A DNA stretch of 64,000 bases from Macrosoma leucophasiata. Taxonomy: Eukaryota; Arthropoda; Insecta; Lepidoptera; Hedylidae. The position numbers and the translations under genes were made by a program. The stretch spans positions 2,549,501-2,613,500 of the forward strand of contig JAWQUS010000004.1 in NCBI GenBank assembly GCA_036365455.1, read 5' to 3'. Shown one piece after another: positions 11,216 to 21,857 of this stretch. Below the pieces are notes generated by a model. It saw only the letters and a program-made list of their open reading frames with translations. It searched no databases and was not told the DNA's origin. The stretch's first letter is position 1; the number at the start of each line of letters is the position of its first letter.

Positions 11216-11800
11216 ACACTTGAATGGTAAATGGTTACTGCAGCCAATAGACATCTACACAAAATCGGAGGTAAATACAGATGTGTTTTCACGCCTAAGT
11301 TGTTTTGCCTGTATGACAGTGTTTACGGGGTCATACATAAATATCTAACTGGAACATGAACAGGCTGAATGCTTACCTTTTAGTGGTAGATATATGGTAA
11401 TGAAGCGTGCATGGCCCCGTGACTGGTGTAAGTCGGAAGCGATCTACTCAGTTAAACGACACGGGCGCGGTCGGGTGTGTGATGGGTGACCGCTAGTGGC
11501 AAATTAAAATGCGCGTTTCCATGCTTCGGAGGGCACGTTAAGCCGTCGGTCCCGGTTGCTATCGATAGATATCGATAGTTAAATCTTGTCGGAGGTCTTA
11601 AAAGCGGTTTCAAAAAAAAACATCCGATAGCGGGTTGGCCACTAACCCTTATCTCCACCTATCCGCATTGGAGTAGCGTGGTGGAATAAGCTCCAGGCCT
11701 CCTCCCAAGAAGGGGAGAGACTCGTGCCCAGCAGTAGGCGTATCAAGGGTTGCCATTATTATTATTATTTATTTGGTAATGCGGTGGTGCCTTCGTCCAC
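11216..11800 (-). repeat. Diverged Rep-A copy split by Rep-L
   Basis: Rep-A-like sequence in reverse runs 11216-11402 and resumes at 11769 with gtaatgcggtggtgcc. The LINE tail at 11402-11766 lies between them. Confidence 0.55.
11402..11766 (+). repeat. Rep-L: LINE 3' end with (ATT)n tail
   Basis: It contains ggtgaccgctagtggcaaat, gggcacgttaagccgtcgg and gagactcgtgcccagcag and ends (att)n. Sister copies are at 39348-39622, 53573-53912 and 60245-60328. The layout is that of a jockey/R1-type 3' UTR. Confidence 0.7.
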
Positions 11801-11869
11801 AGGGCGACGACTTGTATTATGTCAACAAAAGAGTAAACTTCTATAATATATCGGCAACGGCGCTGTAGT

Positions 11870-12110
11870 TTTCCGCACAGAAACAGAATAAGGCTGAGGA
11901 GTGGTAATATATCTACATAGAAATCTCTGTAGAAATTTTTATGGACTAAAATGATTGTAGTTTTATTTATCTTACCATCAATGTGAACTCACTTCATGAG
12001 TTATAAAACTCTGGCTTTATGTAGATCTTTAGAGGCCTCAGTAATGTCTGTTAACCATCGATATGAACTGTATGCTTGTTTGCCCCATGACATAAAAATG
12101 TCTTATCTAC
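11870..12110 (+). repeat. Highly diverged Rep-A fragments
   Basis: Short stretches (ctgaggagtggtaatatatc, tatgcttgtttgcccc) align with the 3' half of Rep-A. Bases 12111-12673 hold nothing recognised beyond a T-run at 12360. Confidence 0.35.
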
Positions 12111-12673
12111 GAGTATGCCCAAAGAAGACGCATAAGTATTTAGGATATTATATTCGTGCGCGACAGTACGGCTTAAGTGGCGTGCGTATATTATTTGAAA
12201 GATATGAGGCTACGGTCAATGTTACATGCTAAATCATAGCGATTGCCAGTTTATCAGTATCTGCCATTTGATAGAGTGCTCAACAAGTTCATTATCGTAA
12301 GGTAACATTTTTTACGTAAATAAAGTACTTGATAGAGGTGTTACATACGAAGGTAATCCTTTTTTTTTTTTTTTGTGTAAGGCAATTGAGTAAGCGTCTG
12401 TGGATCGAAGAAATTATTACTCGAGTGCATTCTTCCTTTCGATTGAAATATTAACTCTTGATTGTAAAACTTTATTCAGTTTCAAGTTTCAACAGTAACT
12501 GGGATCCAAGTAATTATTTCTCATATTTACTCTTCATGATTGAAATTAGTTTTCTTGTCTGAAATGTAAGTTTGGAAATAGAGGTTTCCGCTTATGTAAA
12601 TCAGTTTTACTTACTGCAGTAATAATGGTTTACTTTTACATGGGACTTATTACTTTTTTTAATGTAGTTTTTA

Positions 12674-12729
12674 AGTATAATAGTGGCGTTGGGGCGTGGG
12701 TCGTCACGCCCCAACGCCACTATTATACT
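12674..12729. repeat. Perfect palindrome, 25 bp arms
   Basis: Arms 12674-12698 and 12705-12729 (gtggcgttggggcgtg and its complement) flank ggtcgt. It would form a strong hairpin. It sits alone, away from any gene that could use it as a terminator. Confidence 0.85.
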
Positions 12730-12817
12730 GCCCGCTAGTAGAGGAGAATGCAACTGTTATAAAACGTGTGATTATCTTAATGACACCACACCATGGGATT
12801 GAAACGATCGCTTTTAC

Positions 12818-13055
12818 TGGTGGTAGAGCTCCAGTGACGGAGCTCGCGGGCGTAGGCACCACCGCAATACCTAATATACTTGCCGCTAAATGGTAGTGTT
12901 CAGCATTATCGTGTTCCGGTCAGGCTTAGGCTTCAGGAGTAGTAACGCATCTGCATTTTGACCTTGGTTTTTGTGTGGGTGTCTATAGGCGGCAGTCATC
13001 ACTTAACATCAATGTGAGCTGCACGCTAGTTTGCCACAACCATCACAAAAAAAAA
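12818..13055 (+). repeat. Rep-A copy
   Basis: Head actggtggtagagctcc to an A9 tail, with an internal deletion around the gtaatgtacggcc block. cgctt precedes the head and follows the tail, so it may be a target duplication. Confidence 0.8.
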
Positions 13056-13059
13056 CGCT

Positions 13060-13435
13060 TCCAGGCTATTTTGAAAACCTGTACTTTGTAATCACAGACT
13101 GTATTAGATTTAAGTTTAAATTCAAAAGAGCTGTACTGAGTTTCTTCAGTGGCGAAATTCTTCTCAGTATTGACTGCACTTGGAATTCTGTCAAGTGTCT
13201 GCCACTTTAATTATGACGACCAAATTAATTCTTTTCTCAGTTTCTTTTGAAATGGGGTAATGCAGGAATTTGTAAATAATTGATTATTTCCATATTATTC
13301 ATAATTGTTTCGTTTCTTTTTAATTTATTATGTGTTTTTGATTATTATTAGTGGTTATTCACTCTAGGTTAGTTTAAAAATGACGATGTAAAAGTGCTCT
13401 CCAGGAATATGAAATAAATGAATAAACTAAACTGA
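13060..13435 (+). repeat. LINE 3' UTR-like sequence
   Basis: Non-coding sequence ends ggttattcactctagg, aaaagtgctctccagg and aaataaatgaataaac. The ending recurs in looser form near 4019, 34.3 and 37.1 kb. I read it as the 3' end of a truncated LINE. Confidence 0.45.
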
Positions 13436-13926
13436 ATTAACTGAATTTTTCTTCGAGTGCAATCAGTCAGCTCACCATGAATATTAACATCCACACATTG
13501 CGAAGCACGCAATGAGCGGAGCGCGCTTCTCATGCCGCACAATGTCTGAACATGCCTTTAAGACTATGCTACGACAAATACTACGGCAAAATGTAACCAA
13601 TGGTATCGCCTACGACAACTCTACGATTGTGCTACGGCGAATACGGTAAAATAATTTCGTATTGTTATTCAACAAATTGTAAATAATGCGCGTTACAAAT
13701 GTAATTATTTCTCAAAAACAAATACGAAAAAACCTGTTTCTATAACTTTGGTTATAAATTCGATGACTTTATATAACTGAACAAAAGTTTAAATGGCAAC
13801 CTCATTCCAGAGATAATTTTCAATGCTGCATTAAAAGAGTAAAAATGCGATTTGAAAAATATGATTTAACTACGAAATGTTTCATATTGATGATATTCAA
13901 ATATTATAGCTTAGTAGTTGCAATGT
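13436..13926. other. No recognised feature
   Basis: The only local structure is a run of imperfect ctacgac/ctacggc words at 13560-13650. No gene is seen. Confidence 0.4.
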
Positions 13927-14325
13927 TTTTTTTGTCTAATGAAAGTGGCAAACAAGCATGCAGTTCACGTTGATGTTAAGTCTGCAGTCTAGTGGGTGTC
14001 TACCCACACGAAGACTAAGGTCAAAATGCAGATGCGTTACCACTCCTGAAGCCTAAGGTGTTATGCTTCTGTACCGGAAATTACAGGGTCGTACATTACC
14101 CCCAACCGGAACACGATATTGCTGAATATTACCAGCAGCAAGTATATTAGGTAATGCGGTGGTGCCTACGCCCGCGAGCTCCGTCACTGGAGTTCTACCA
14201 CCAGTAAACCCCTCTAATCGGAACACGCTGCTGAACTCTATTATTTAGCGGCAGATACATTAGGTAATACGGTGGTGCCTACGCTTTTGAGCTGCTATAC
14301 TGGGACGCTTCCACCAGTGTTTAGT
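13927..14325 (-). repeat. Rep-A copy followed by a partial second copy
   Basis: 13927-14204 is near full length in reverse. 14205-14325 repeats the head portion in a diverged form (accggaacacgctgctgaac to cttccaccag). Confidence 0.75.
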
Positions 14326-14399
14326 ATTTTATTGTAGTCATTGGATAATCTTAAATGATTTTTTTCACCTTTCACACCGTCGCGTCTACTTTAAGACTA

Positions 14400-14612
14400 T
14401 CGCCACACCGCGGACACTCCTCCAAAATTCCATACAAACGCTTAATTTGGTTTCTATTACACAGACATCAATCAGTGACGTGTATTTACACGCGCACCTG
14501 TGTGCGTAGCACGTACAACATACCAACCGTCGCCCATAAGAGGGGAAGGGGTTGAGTGATGCGTGCAAATCGGGCGGGACGTCGAAGTGTCCATTCTATA
14601 CGTAGTATTATT
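14400..14612 (+). repeat. Rep-E copy
   Basis: The unit starts caccgcggacactcc and ends cgtagtatta. It contains atcaatcagtgacgtgtatt, gcccataagagggg and gggacgtcgaagtgtcc. Other copies are at 20926, 30815 and 54230. Function and class are unknown. Confidence 0.7.
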
Positions 14613-14718
14613 ACATATTCTCTGCTATCGCACTTCACAAAACCAATTCAAATGTCCCATTCAAACACTTAACTTGAAACCCGACTTTAATTTAAACCTC
14701 GTAGCTTTGTTAATAATA

Positions 14719-15950
14719 GGTTGGGGAAAAAGTCTTTTCGCATGATAGTATGTATGAACATGTAATAAAATCTCTTTGACTGTAGTATTTGTATCTGGCT
14801 GGTTTTGGTATCATTGAAAGTTAAAATTTTAGAGAACATAATTCCAAATTCAAATTAGGCAAATGTGTCATTTTCATTTGTTTTTCGTACTGTCAAGGTG
14901 AATCTAATGAAGAAATTCGATACATTTTAAAATTTTACTACAAAAAGGTAAAAATGCAACGCAAGCCGCGAAAAAAATTTGCGATGTTTATGGACCTAGT
15001 GCAGTGTCTGTGAGAGTAGCACAAATTTGGTTTAAGCGTTTTCAATCCGGACATTTTGATGTCAAAGATGCACCTCGCTCTGGTCGCCCTATTACGGATA
15101 AAATGGATGCCATTTTTGAAAAAGAGGAGCAAGATCGACATATCAGTAGTTACGACGTAGCTGAAGAACTGAGAATTGATCACAAAACAGTTTTGGCGCA
15201 TTTGAAAAAAGCTGGGTACAAAAAAAGCTCGATATTTGGGTACCTCACGAGCTCACTGAAAGAAACCTAATGAACCGTGTATTCTTTATTACGACGTAAT
15301 GAAACCGAATCATTTTTGAAGAAGCTGATAACTGGTGATGAAAATTGGATCATGTACGTCAAAGGCCGGTCAGGCTTCACAGACTGTGGCGAAACCCGGG
15401 TTAACTCGCAATAAGGCGATGTTGTGTGTGTGGTGGGATTGGAAGGGCATTATTCATTATGAGCTATTACCACCAGGCAGGACTATCGATTCTGAAGGAA
15501 CTCTACTGCGAACAACTGATGAGATTAAAGCAAGAAGTTGAGAGAAAGCGGCCGGAATTGATCAACAGAAGGGGTGTGGTGTTTCATCGTGATAACGCTA
15601 GACCTCACACATCTATAGCCACTCAGCAAAAATTAAGAGAGTTTGGCAGGGAGGTGTTAATGCATCCGCCGTATAGTCCTGACCTTGCACCTTCAGATTT
15701 CCACCTGTTTCGGTCTCTTCAGAATTCTTTATGCAATGTTAGGTTAACATCACGAGAGGACTGCCAAATCCACTTGTCGCGGTATTTTGATGAGAAGTCC
15801 CAAAATTTTTATAGCAATGGGATCATGTCCCTACCTACAAGATGGCAAAAGGTTATCGAACAAAATGGTACATACATACTTTAGTTAAATTTAAATAAAC
15901 TGTATTAAAAAATGTTTTGAATTATCTTAAAAAATGCTTTTTCCTCAACC
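14719..15950 (+). mobile_element. Mariner element 2, 1232 bp, defective
   Basis: The left end ggttggggaaaaagtc and the right end gctttttcctcaacc are inverted repeats with one or two mismatches; both abut TA (14717-14718, 15951-15952). The interior encodes a mariner transposase of a different lineage from element 1, with several frameshifts. Confidence 0.92.
14890..15884 (+). pseudogene. Mariner transposase pseudogene
   Basis: A DD34D transposase, broken. The helix-turn-helix part is visible at 15004-15270 (IWFKRFQSGHFDVKDAP, SSYDVAEELRIDHKTVL). The first Asp is in LITGDENWIMY (~15330). A ~28-base loss just after it shifts the frame into WWDWKGIIHYELLPPG. The second Asp is in VVFHRDNARPHTS and the third in PPYSPDLAPSDFHLF, with exactly 34 residues between. 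The last 152 codons (15426-15884) are open through WQKVIEQNGTYIL, a typical mariner C-terminus. At least four frame breaks are visible (near 14950, 15225, 15350 and 15490), so no active enzyme is made. Confidence 0.9.
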
Positions 15951-16053
15951 TAATACTGGATAATCTACGGTCTAGTCAAACCAGCTCCTTTTAGGATTCT
16001 GTGGATAAGTTGCAAAAACGGAACCCTATTACAGTATCACGATCGATCTACGA

Positions 16054-16212
16054 TCCGGTTTGTCCAGCGGTGTGAGATGACCGTTTGATTCGAAGGGTCG
16101 CGGGTTCGATCCCCGCTCCGCGACAAATATTTGCATGACCTACAGATATTTGTTTCCGGCCTGGGTGTTTGTGTATGTGTTGCACGTGTACAACGGCACC
16201 CACGACAAAGCT
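16054..16212 (+). repeat. SINE-B copy
   Basis: tccggtttgtccagcgg head, gcgggttcgatcccc box-B-like, ending acggcacccacgac. Bases 15953-16053 and 16213-16794 hold nothing recognised; the ORF at 16461-16916 (- strand) has no domain signature and runs into Rep-A. Confidence 0.8.
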
Positions 16213-16794
16213 TTATACCTACATACTATTTATAATACATGTGTGAGGTAGCAAAAAAAATAGTTAAAGAATACATTAAATCTGTAATAGATACTCCACG
16301 AAGAAATTAGCGAAATTAAGAAATAACAACTCTAGAATGAATATCAGATATCTGATTTTATCCAAAAAAAAATCTCTACAAAAAAATTCACAAAAATATA
16401 CTTATTCATATTAAAATGTAATTGAAATTTTAGACAATATCAGAAACGTTCTCAATACTGTTATTCTATCCGACAATAGGCGAAATTACCTGAGAGGATT
16501 CGAAATTGATTAGGCGACATGGCGTCGTAATAAAAAATGAAATGAGCTGCGACGTTCCATTCATCGACATTACAATAAATTATTGAGATATCTTCAGATT
16601 GGCGGGTATCCACCTGGCTATCGAGTCGGCAGCAAATTACATACTTACATAAGGGGTTAAGTAGCCTGAATGACCTTGGCAAAACGGAGCTCATCATATA
16701 TTTGTCAAAATTTGAGCGATCTAGCGGATACTCGCTGTACTTGGTTGAAAAGATAATCTCCATGTCCACCGTTATCATGTTCTGGTAAGGTATA

Positions 16795-16875
16795 CAGTGG
16801 TAGAGCTTCAGTTGCCAAGCTCCAGGGCGAGCGAGCACCACCGCATTTCCCAATTTACGTTTCACTAAATGGTAC
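16795..16875 (+). repeat. Rep-A 5' fragment
   Basis: It reads agtggtagagcttcagttg, gagcaccaccgcatt, tcactaaatggtacc. Only the first ~80 bp are recognisable. Confidence 0.5.
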
Positions 16876-16909
16876 CTACTGTAAGCGATATAGTACGTAA
16901 GCAATGTGA

Positions 16910-17850
16910 GTATCAATGTCAGGGTTCCTTGAGGTGATAATTACGAAAATGGTATCTTCAAATCGACCTTTCAAATCGAAAACGGCGGAGATAATTAATT
17001 TTCGAAAATGTGATAATAATATGAATTTCAATTTTACGGTTTCTTGAGGTACTAATTTTTCAAATCCAAGATGGCGGACAGAATATTTATTTTTTCTATG
17101 GGTCTTAATTTTATAGTTTCTTGGAGTTCTGATTACGAAAATGGCATCCATTTTCAGGTTCCAAGATGGATGACAGATTTTTTTTCAAAATATGACATGG
17201 GTATAAATTTCTAGGTTTCTTGGGGTGCTGATTACGAAAACAGCATCATTTTTCAGATCCAAGGTGGCGGGTAAAACATTTCTTCTAAATTGTGATATGG
17301 GTGTCAATTTCGAGGTTTCTTGGGGTGCTGATTACGAAAATGGCATCCATTTGCAGATCCAAGATGGCTGACAGATTTTTTTTGAAAATATGACATGGGT
17401 GTCAATTTCTAGGTTTCTTGGGGTGCTGATTACGAAAACGACATCATTTTTCAGATCCCAGGTGGCGGACGTAATAACTTTTCCAAATTGTGATATGGGT
17501 GTTAATTTCGAGGTTTCTTGGGGTGCTGATTACTGAAATTATCTGAAAAATATGTCATTTTCGTGATTAGCACCCCAAAAAATCCAGAAATTGATACCTA
17601 TAATCATATTTTGAAAAGAACATGCGACCACCATCTTGGATCTGAAAAATGATGCCATTTTCGTAATCAGCACCCCAAGACACTTAAAAATTCATACCCA
17701 TATCAAATTATTAAAAAAAAATCTGTCAGCCATCTTGGATCTGTAAATGGATGCCATTTCCGAAATCAGCATCCCAAGAAATAATGAAATTGACACCCAT
17801 ATCACTTTTTCAAGAAAAAAAAATTGTGTTCGCCATTTTGAATTTATTTC
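16910..17850. repeat. Inverted minisatellite array, ~99 bp unit
   Basis: The unit contains ggtttcttggggtgctgatt, acgaaaatggcatcc, agatccaagatggcgg and gatatgggtgtcaattt. Copies begin near 16921, 17038, 17114, 17213, 17313, 17411 and 17511 on the + strand, with ~98-100 bp spacing in the later ones. From about 17550 the same unit continues as its reverse complement (17562, 17660, 17757). The ORFs here follow the repeat and have no domain signature. Confidence 0.85.
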
Positions 17851-18101
17851 GACTACTATTTTTATTTCACTATTTTACTAGTCTTATTTCAAGTAAATCA
17901 TTTATTTTACTATGGTCTGGCGGAACTTGTTTCGCCGGACAGGCGGTACTTATTTCGCCGAACAAGCGAAACAATACCGCTTAACAATACAATACCGCTG
18001 TACCAACTATGTTCCACTCTAGTCGCGGAACTTCATACAAAATACTGGAGCGAATACCGCTCCCCACGTCTGTAGCGAATATTTTCAAGGCTTTTATCCT
18101 A

Positions 18102-18422
18102 GCTTATACTCGCAAGTTCGTCCGCGTGGACTTCAGGTCTAAATACCCGTAGGTACTCTTGAACGACCTTTATTCCCATTAGTTCGATCATCGAATTGAG
18201 ATATTTTTTTTCTCATCTGTTCGACCGTCGAACTGGTGAAAATATTTTTTTTCTCACTCGTTCTACCGCCAAAAAAATCGTCCCCTACCTGTGAACACAC
18301 CTGTAAACTATATTTATACTCTACCTGTAAAGAAAATTTCATCGAAATCCGTTCAGTCGCTTTAGCATGATTTGAACAACAAACAAACAAACATCCATAC
18401 TTTCACACTTATAATAGTAAGA
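18102..18422 (+). repeat. Rep-T-type retroposon end
   Basis: It starts agcttatactcgcaagttcg and ends with aaatccgttcagtcgc, a (caaa)n run and ttataatagtaag, the standard lepidopteran 3' terminus. Inside, 18180-18260 has a ~43 bp imperfect tandem (gttcga...tttttttctca). Bases 17870-18100 hold two imperfect copies of ggcggtacttatttcgccg. Confidence 0.65.
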
Positions 18423-19429
18423 TTGAAAAAAATCTGTAGATACCTAAATTAATTTTATTATATCTTACACAAAATAAAACCACTTTCTATACCCACTTAC
18501 TTACTAATATAATTTTGGTAAGTAACAATGTAGGTAAATTACACGTAGGTATAACTAGTATTAAAGAGTACTTAATCAACTAAATACTCCTTCAATTCAT
18601 TTGTGTTTCTTTTTCTACGTCAACTATCCGTGTTGCAATGTTAATATTGTCAATGTATTTATATTCTTTGACAACAACAAGACATCAATTCGCACAAAAA
18701 CATAGGCGATAGCCACTATTTAGTAAAATCTTAAGTCCGTAAACACTCGTGTTGTATAGTAATACATATTTTTTTACAGGTTTTACTCATAACTTCGCAG
18801 TAACATCCCAAAATATGTAAGTTTTATTTCGGCAGCGCGCTGTACATCCTCCCCTCACAAAGGGCCGCAGCCGACTAGCCAACTGACAATGATTGAGATT
18901 ACAGTATGGCGTGACGAAAAGGCTCGCGCTCATGCACGGAAATTTCGACATTTTATTAATTTTCGTTAATAAATAACATCAAAATAAATAAAACTCTTAA
19001 TTAAAACTGTGAGTAATTTAAAGCCTTTTCTTTTGCAATAAAAACTAAGCAAAAAGACTGTGCCGTTTTGGAGAACATTTGCATTTTAAGACAAAAAAGG
19101 GGAAATTTTGAAATGGTTTTTTCTGAAAGGGGTAAGCAAATTTAACATTCTGTTCAATTAAAAGTATTCATTGAATCCTTGTCTGTCGTCGTGTATTTCT
19201 ATATTGCGGATTCAATTAACAGTTTTTGATAGAATTTGACTTAAATCAAGTACGAATTTAGGCAATTGACCCTACTTAAGGCCTTAAGCTATGTCTTTGC
19301 TGTATTTGCGATTACAATGGCTGCGTTCCACTAATTGACCGCGACCGCTGAAATTGCCGTTCCACTAACGTAAACAGGAACGCATATTTTGAGCACTGTG
19401 TGCTCGCAATATAGCGACATGGTGAAATC
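18423..19429. other. No recognised feature
   Basis: A ~1 kb AT-rich stretch with one GC-richer patch at 18830-18920 (cctcccctcacaaagggccg). I find no gene or known repeat. Confidence 0.4.
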
Positions 19430-19545
19430 GTTCTTACGGAGTCATACATTTACCATACAACCGGAATACAACTGCCATTTGGCGCCATATTGACTAGGTC
19501 ATGTGGTAGTGCCTACGTTTTCGAGCTTCAACATTGGAACAGTAA
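19430..19545 (-). repeat. Diverged Rep-A fragment
   Basis: The pieces accggaatacaac, ctgccatttggcg and gtggtagtgcctacg align with the head half of Rep-A in reverse. Confidence 0.4.
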
Positions 19546-19719
19546 AAACCAGGCCAGTTTTGAAGCAAATTGTCTGTGACTGACGGACAGACAAGTAGAC
19601 ACAAGAGTGATTTGACATCTTACCTGAGTTTGCATTATAAACCTCTGCGTACCTCTTCGATGAAATTCGGTGAAGTGCACAAATCAATTGCGCAGAAGGT
19701 ATTTTATTTATGACACGGA

Positions 19720-20115
19720 CGACAGACAACATGTCGTCGACGAACAAAGTTGTATGTGGTGGGTACTATACGAAACTGAAACACATTTTCAAATTGTTCT
19801 TACAACCGTAATTCATCAGTGTTGTACTCAAAAATAACGGTGTGGTGCTTATAATAAATTCATAAATAATTCCCGTCACGAAGCAAGAACATATTAAATA
19901 CATCAGACGGTCGTACATAAATTAATTTCGTTAGAAAAATTGCAATAATGCATCTCAGTTGAAATTTAAAGCGTCCTTGAGGTACAGTTTCATTTTAACT
20001 TGCGATTTTAATATCTATGGGAAGTAACGTTGAATTTAAAATTCTTTACGCGGATTAAAACTTCCAACTTGATTATATCGCGTTTCTTGTTAACTTTGTG
20101 TTAGTGGAATAACGT
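19720..20115. repeat. Tandem segmental duplication, left copy
   Basis: Matches 20301-20681 over most of its length (caagaacatatta, ggtcgtacataaattaattt, atttaaaattcttt, gcgtttcttgttaac) with about 10-15 percent divergence and small indels. The offset is ~570 bp. Confidence 0.75.
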
Positions 20116-20159
20116 TTCATTTATTTATACAAGACAGTAACCAAAACTTTCTAAATCCG

Positions 20160-20255
20160 AAGTCCTGTATTCTGATGACGAAAAAAAATGGAAAAGAAAA
20201 ATTGACACTTTAGTCAGTCACTTTACAACTAAGTTGCGGAAGTCCTACATCCAAA
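20160..20255 (-). repeat. SINE-C-related fragment
   Basis: Reverse-complemented it has a degraded tRNA-like head (aacttagttgtaaagtgac) and a tcttttccatttttttt tail, like 2913-3000. It lies between the duplicated segments. Confidence 0.45.
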
Positions 20256-20300
20256 CATTGCCATTTTTAATAGTGTACAAGATATTTCATACGACATCCA

Positions 20301-20681
20301 CGACAGTCGATATGTCGCCAGACGAACAAAGTCGTATGTGGTAGAGCCCCTTTTTTAATTTTATTTAAATCAACACCCGTAGTTTATCAGTGTTATACTC
20401 AAAAATAACGGAGTCTTGCTTCAAATAAAGTCATAAATAATTCCCGTCACGAAGCAAGAACATATTACATCAGAGGGTCGTACATAAATTAATTTTGTAG
20501 GAAAAATTGCAATAATGCATCACAGTTGAAACTTAAAGCATCCTTGGCATACAGTTTAATTTTAACTTGCGTTATTAATATCTATGCGAAGTAACTTTGA
20601 ATTTAAAATTCTTTGCGCAGATTTAAGCTTCAAACTTGAGTATAATGCGTTTCTTGTTAACATTGTGTTAGTGGGATTACG
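20301..20681. repeat. Tandem segmental duplication, right copy
   Basis: Second copy of 19720-20115; see that entry. It ends exactly where the foldback-type repeat at 20690 starts. Confidence 0.75.
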
Positions 20682-20689
20682 ATGTTACT

Positions 20690-20925
20690 ATTATAGTATG
20701 TTCTTAGGTTTTCGCGAGTTACTCATGGAAATAAAACTAGTTTTCGGATTTATCTCGCGATTTTCACCAGCATGGGATCCATTACTCGGTAGAATTAAAG
20801 CCCAACCGCAACAGTCTGTAAGACCTCAAGATACAATTAGTAACTTTTGTGTTAATCCTGAACGCTACGCAAGACATTTGCGAAATAGATGGAGGTAGCT
20901 GCACATAATAATTTTTCAAACTGCG
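20690..20925 (+). repeat. Foldback-family element, linear copy
   Basis: It runs gttcttaggttttcgcgag, gatttatctcgcg, gaattaaagcccaaccgcaa, tgaacgctacgcaag, gcgaaatagatgg. The same blocks occur, partly inverted, at 28.22-28.53 and 39.67-39.96 kb; the opening block is also at 44.74 kb. The 104-codon frame here is incidental. Confidence 0.6.
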
Positions 20926-20976
20926 GGGAAATCGGGCGGGACGTCGAAGTGTCCATTCTATACGTAGTATTATAAC
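20926..20976 (+). repeat. Rep-E 3' fragment
   Basis: It reads ggggaaatcgggcgggacg, tcgaagtgtccattc, gtagtattata, the last ~50 bp of Rep-E, fused directly to the foldback-family element. Confidence 0.7.
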
Positions 20977-21264
20977 ATATTTTCTGCCCAGGGTTATTGT
21001 TTCAAAGATTTGGAAGACAAATATGGTTTGTTCTGTGTATTATAGATTTAAAAGACAAAAATGGATTGGACATTTGACTGTGTTGACTCGGGCGTGATTT
21101 GATAGACCAGCGACTTTTCTATTCTCGGATGTAGGTTTTCAGAGGTATTGTATTGGCTGCCGGAGCCCTTGTCCAAAAATTAAAATTTTGTTTCTCTTTT
21201 GATTACAACTTGTTTGAGGCCGGTGACCGATATCCATTGATAAGTATTCCGTGTTGATAATTAG

Positions 21265-21512
21265 AACTTTCAGGCACCACCGAATTACCTAATCTATCTG
21301 CTGCCAGATGGTACCTAGTTCTTAGCAATTTTAGCACTATCATGTTCCGGTTAGATGGTAATGTATAGTATAGCACCATCACAAAGACAACTCTTAACGT
21401 CTCAGGGGTAACAACGCATTTGCATCTTGACCTCTCGTATTTGTGTAGATGTCTATAGGCTGCAGTCATCACTTAACATCAATGTGAACTGCACCTTCGT
21501 TACATTAAAATA
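21265..21512 (+). repeat. Rep-A copy, 5' truncated
   Basis: It starts inside the head (aggcaccaccgaattacc) and ends tcgttacattaaaataaa. Diverged from consensus. Bases 20977-21264 hold nothing recognised. Confidence 0.65.
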
Positions 21513-21590
21513 AATCTGCAGATCTGAAAATGTGTTACGTGAAGTGACAATTCGTGTTAAATCATTTTCAAATCATTATTTACCACAACA

Positions 21591-21594
21591 GAAG
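21591..21594. repeat. Target site duplication GAAG (left)
   Basis: GAAG directly before the left LTR and GAAG at 26547-26550 directly after the right LTR. A 4 bp duplication is usual for Ty3/gypsy integrases. Confidence 0.85.
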
Positions 21595-21808
21595 TATTAC
21601 GGAGCAGAAATTAAACGGATAGAGTTTCGACAAGTTACTTATATTTGATGCGTCTCACAAGAAAATAGACAGAATAATGACTGGCTATGGCTTATATTGA
21701 CACTTCCCCTCCAAATGGCTGGCTGTTTTGCTTGGCGGAAGGGGCGGCGACAATATGGCGGCTTGGCTTTGGCTGGCGAGGGCTGCGGCTGACGTCACAT
21801 CCGTTACA
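21595..21808 (-). repeat. 3' LTR of the gypsy element
   Basis: On the - strand it begins TGTAACGGATGTGACGTCA and ends CCGTAATA. Like the other LTR it contains TGACGTCA (21790-21797) and GCCGCCATATTG. The bases next to it inside the element (aggatggccgag on the - strand) are purine-rich and could be the polypurine tract. Confidence 0.93.
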
Positions 21809-21857
21809 CTCGGCCATCCTGAAATAGTTGCTCCCGAAACGGGAACAACGACAATGA

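Noticed and set aside
12674..12729. Rho-independent-type terminator
   Set aside because: Strong hairpin, but there is no upstream gene and this is a eukaryotic genome.
12696..12896. Short ORF with HHGIETIAFTGGRAPVTELAGV-like sequence
   Set aside because: The [16 protein letters not shown] part is the translated head of Rep-A and turns up at many copies (also 50825, 37444, 52431).
16461..16916. 151-codon ORF on the - strand
   Set aside because: Passes through a Rep-A fragment and shows no conserved motif or secretion or membrane pattern.
16876..17151. ORF rich in TPRNYK/ITSRNP-like words
   Set aside because: It follows the minisatellite unit and reflects repeat periodicity, not selection.
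16910..17850. CRISPR-like array
   Set aside because: Units are contiguous ~99-bp repeats without unique spacers, in a eukaryotic genome.
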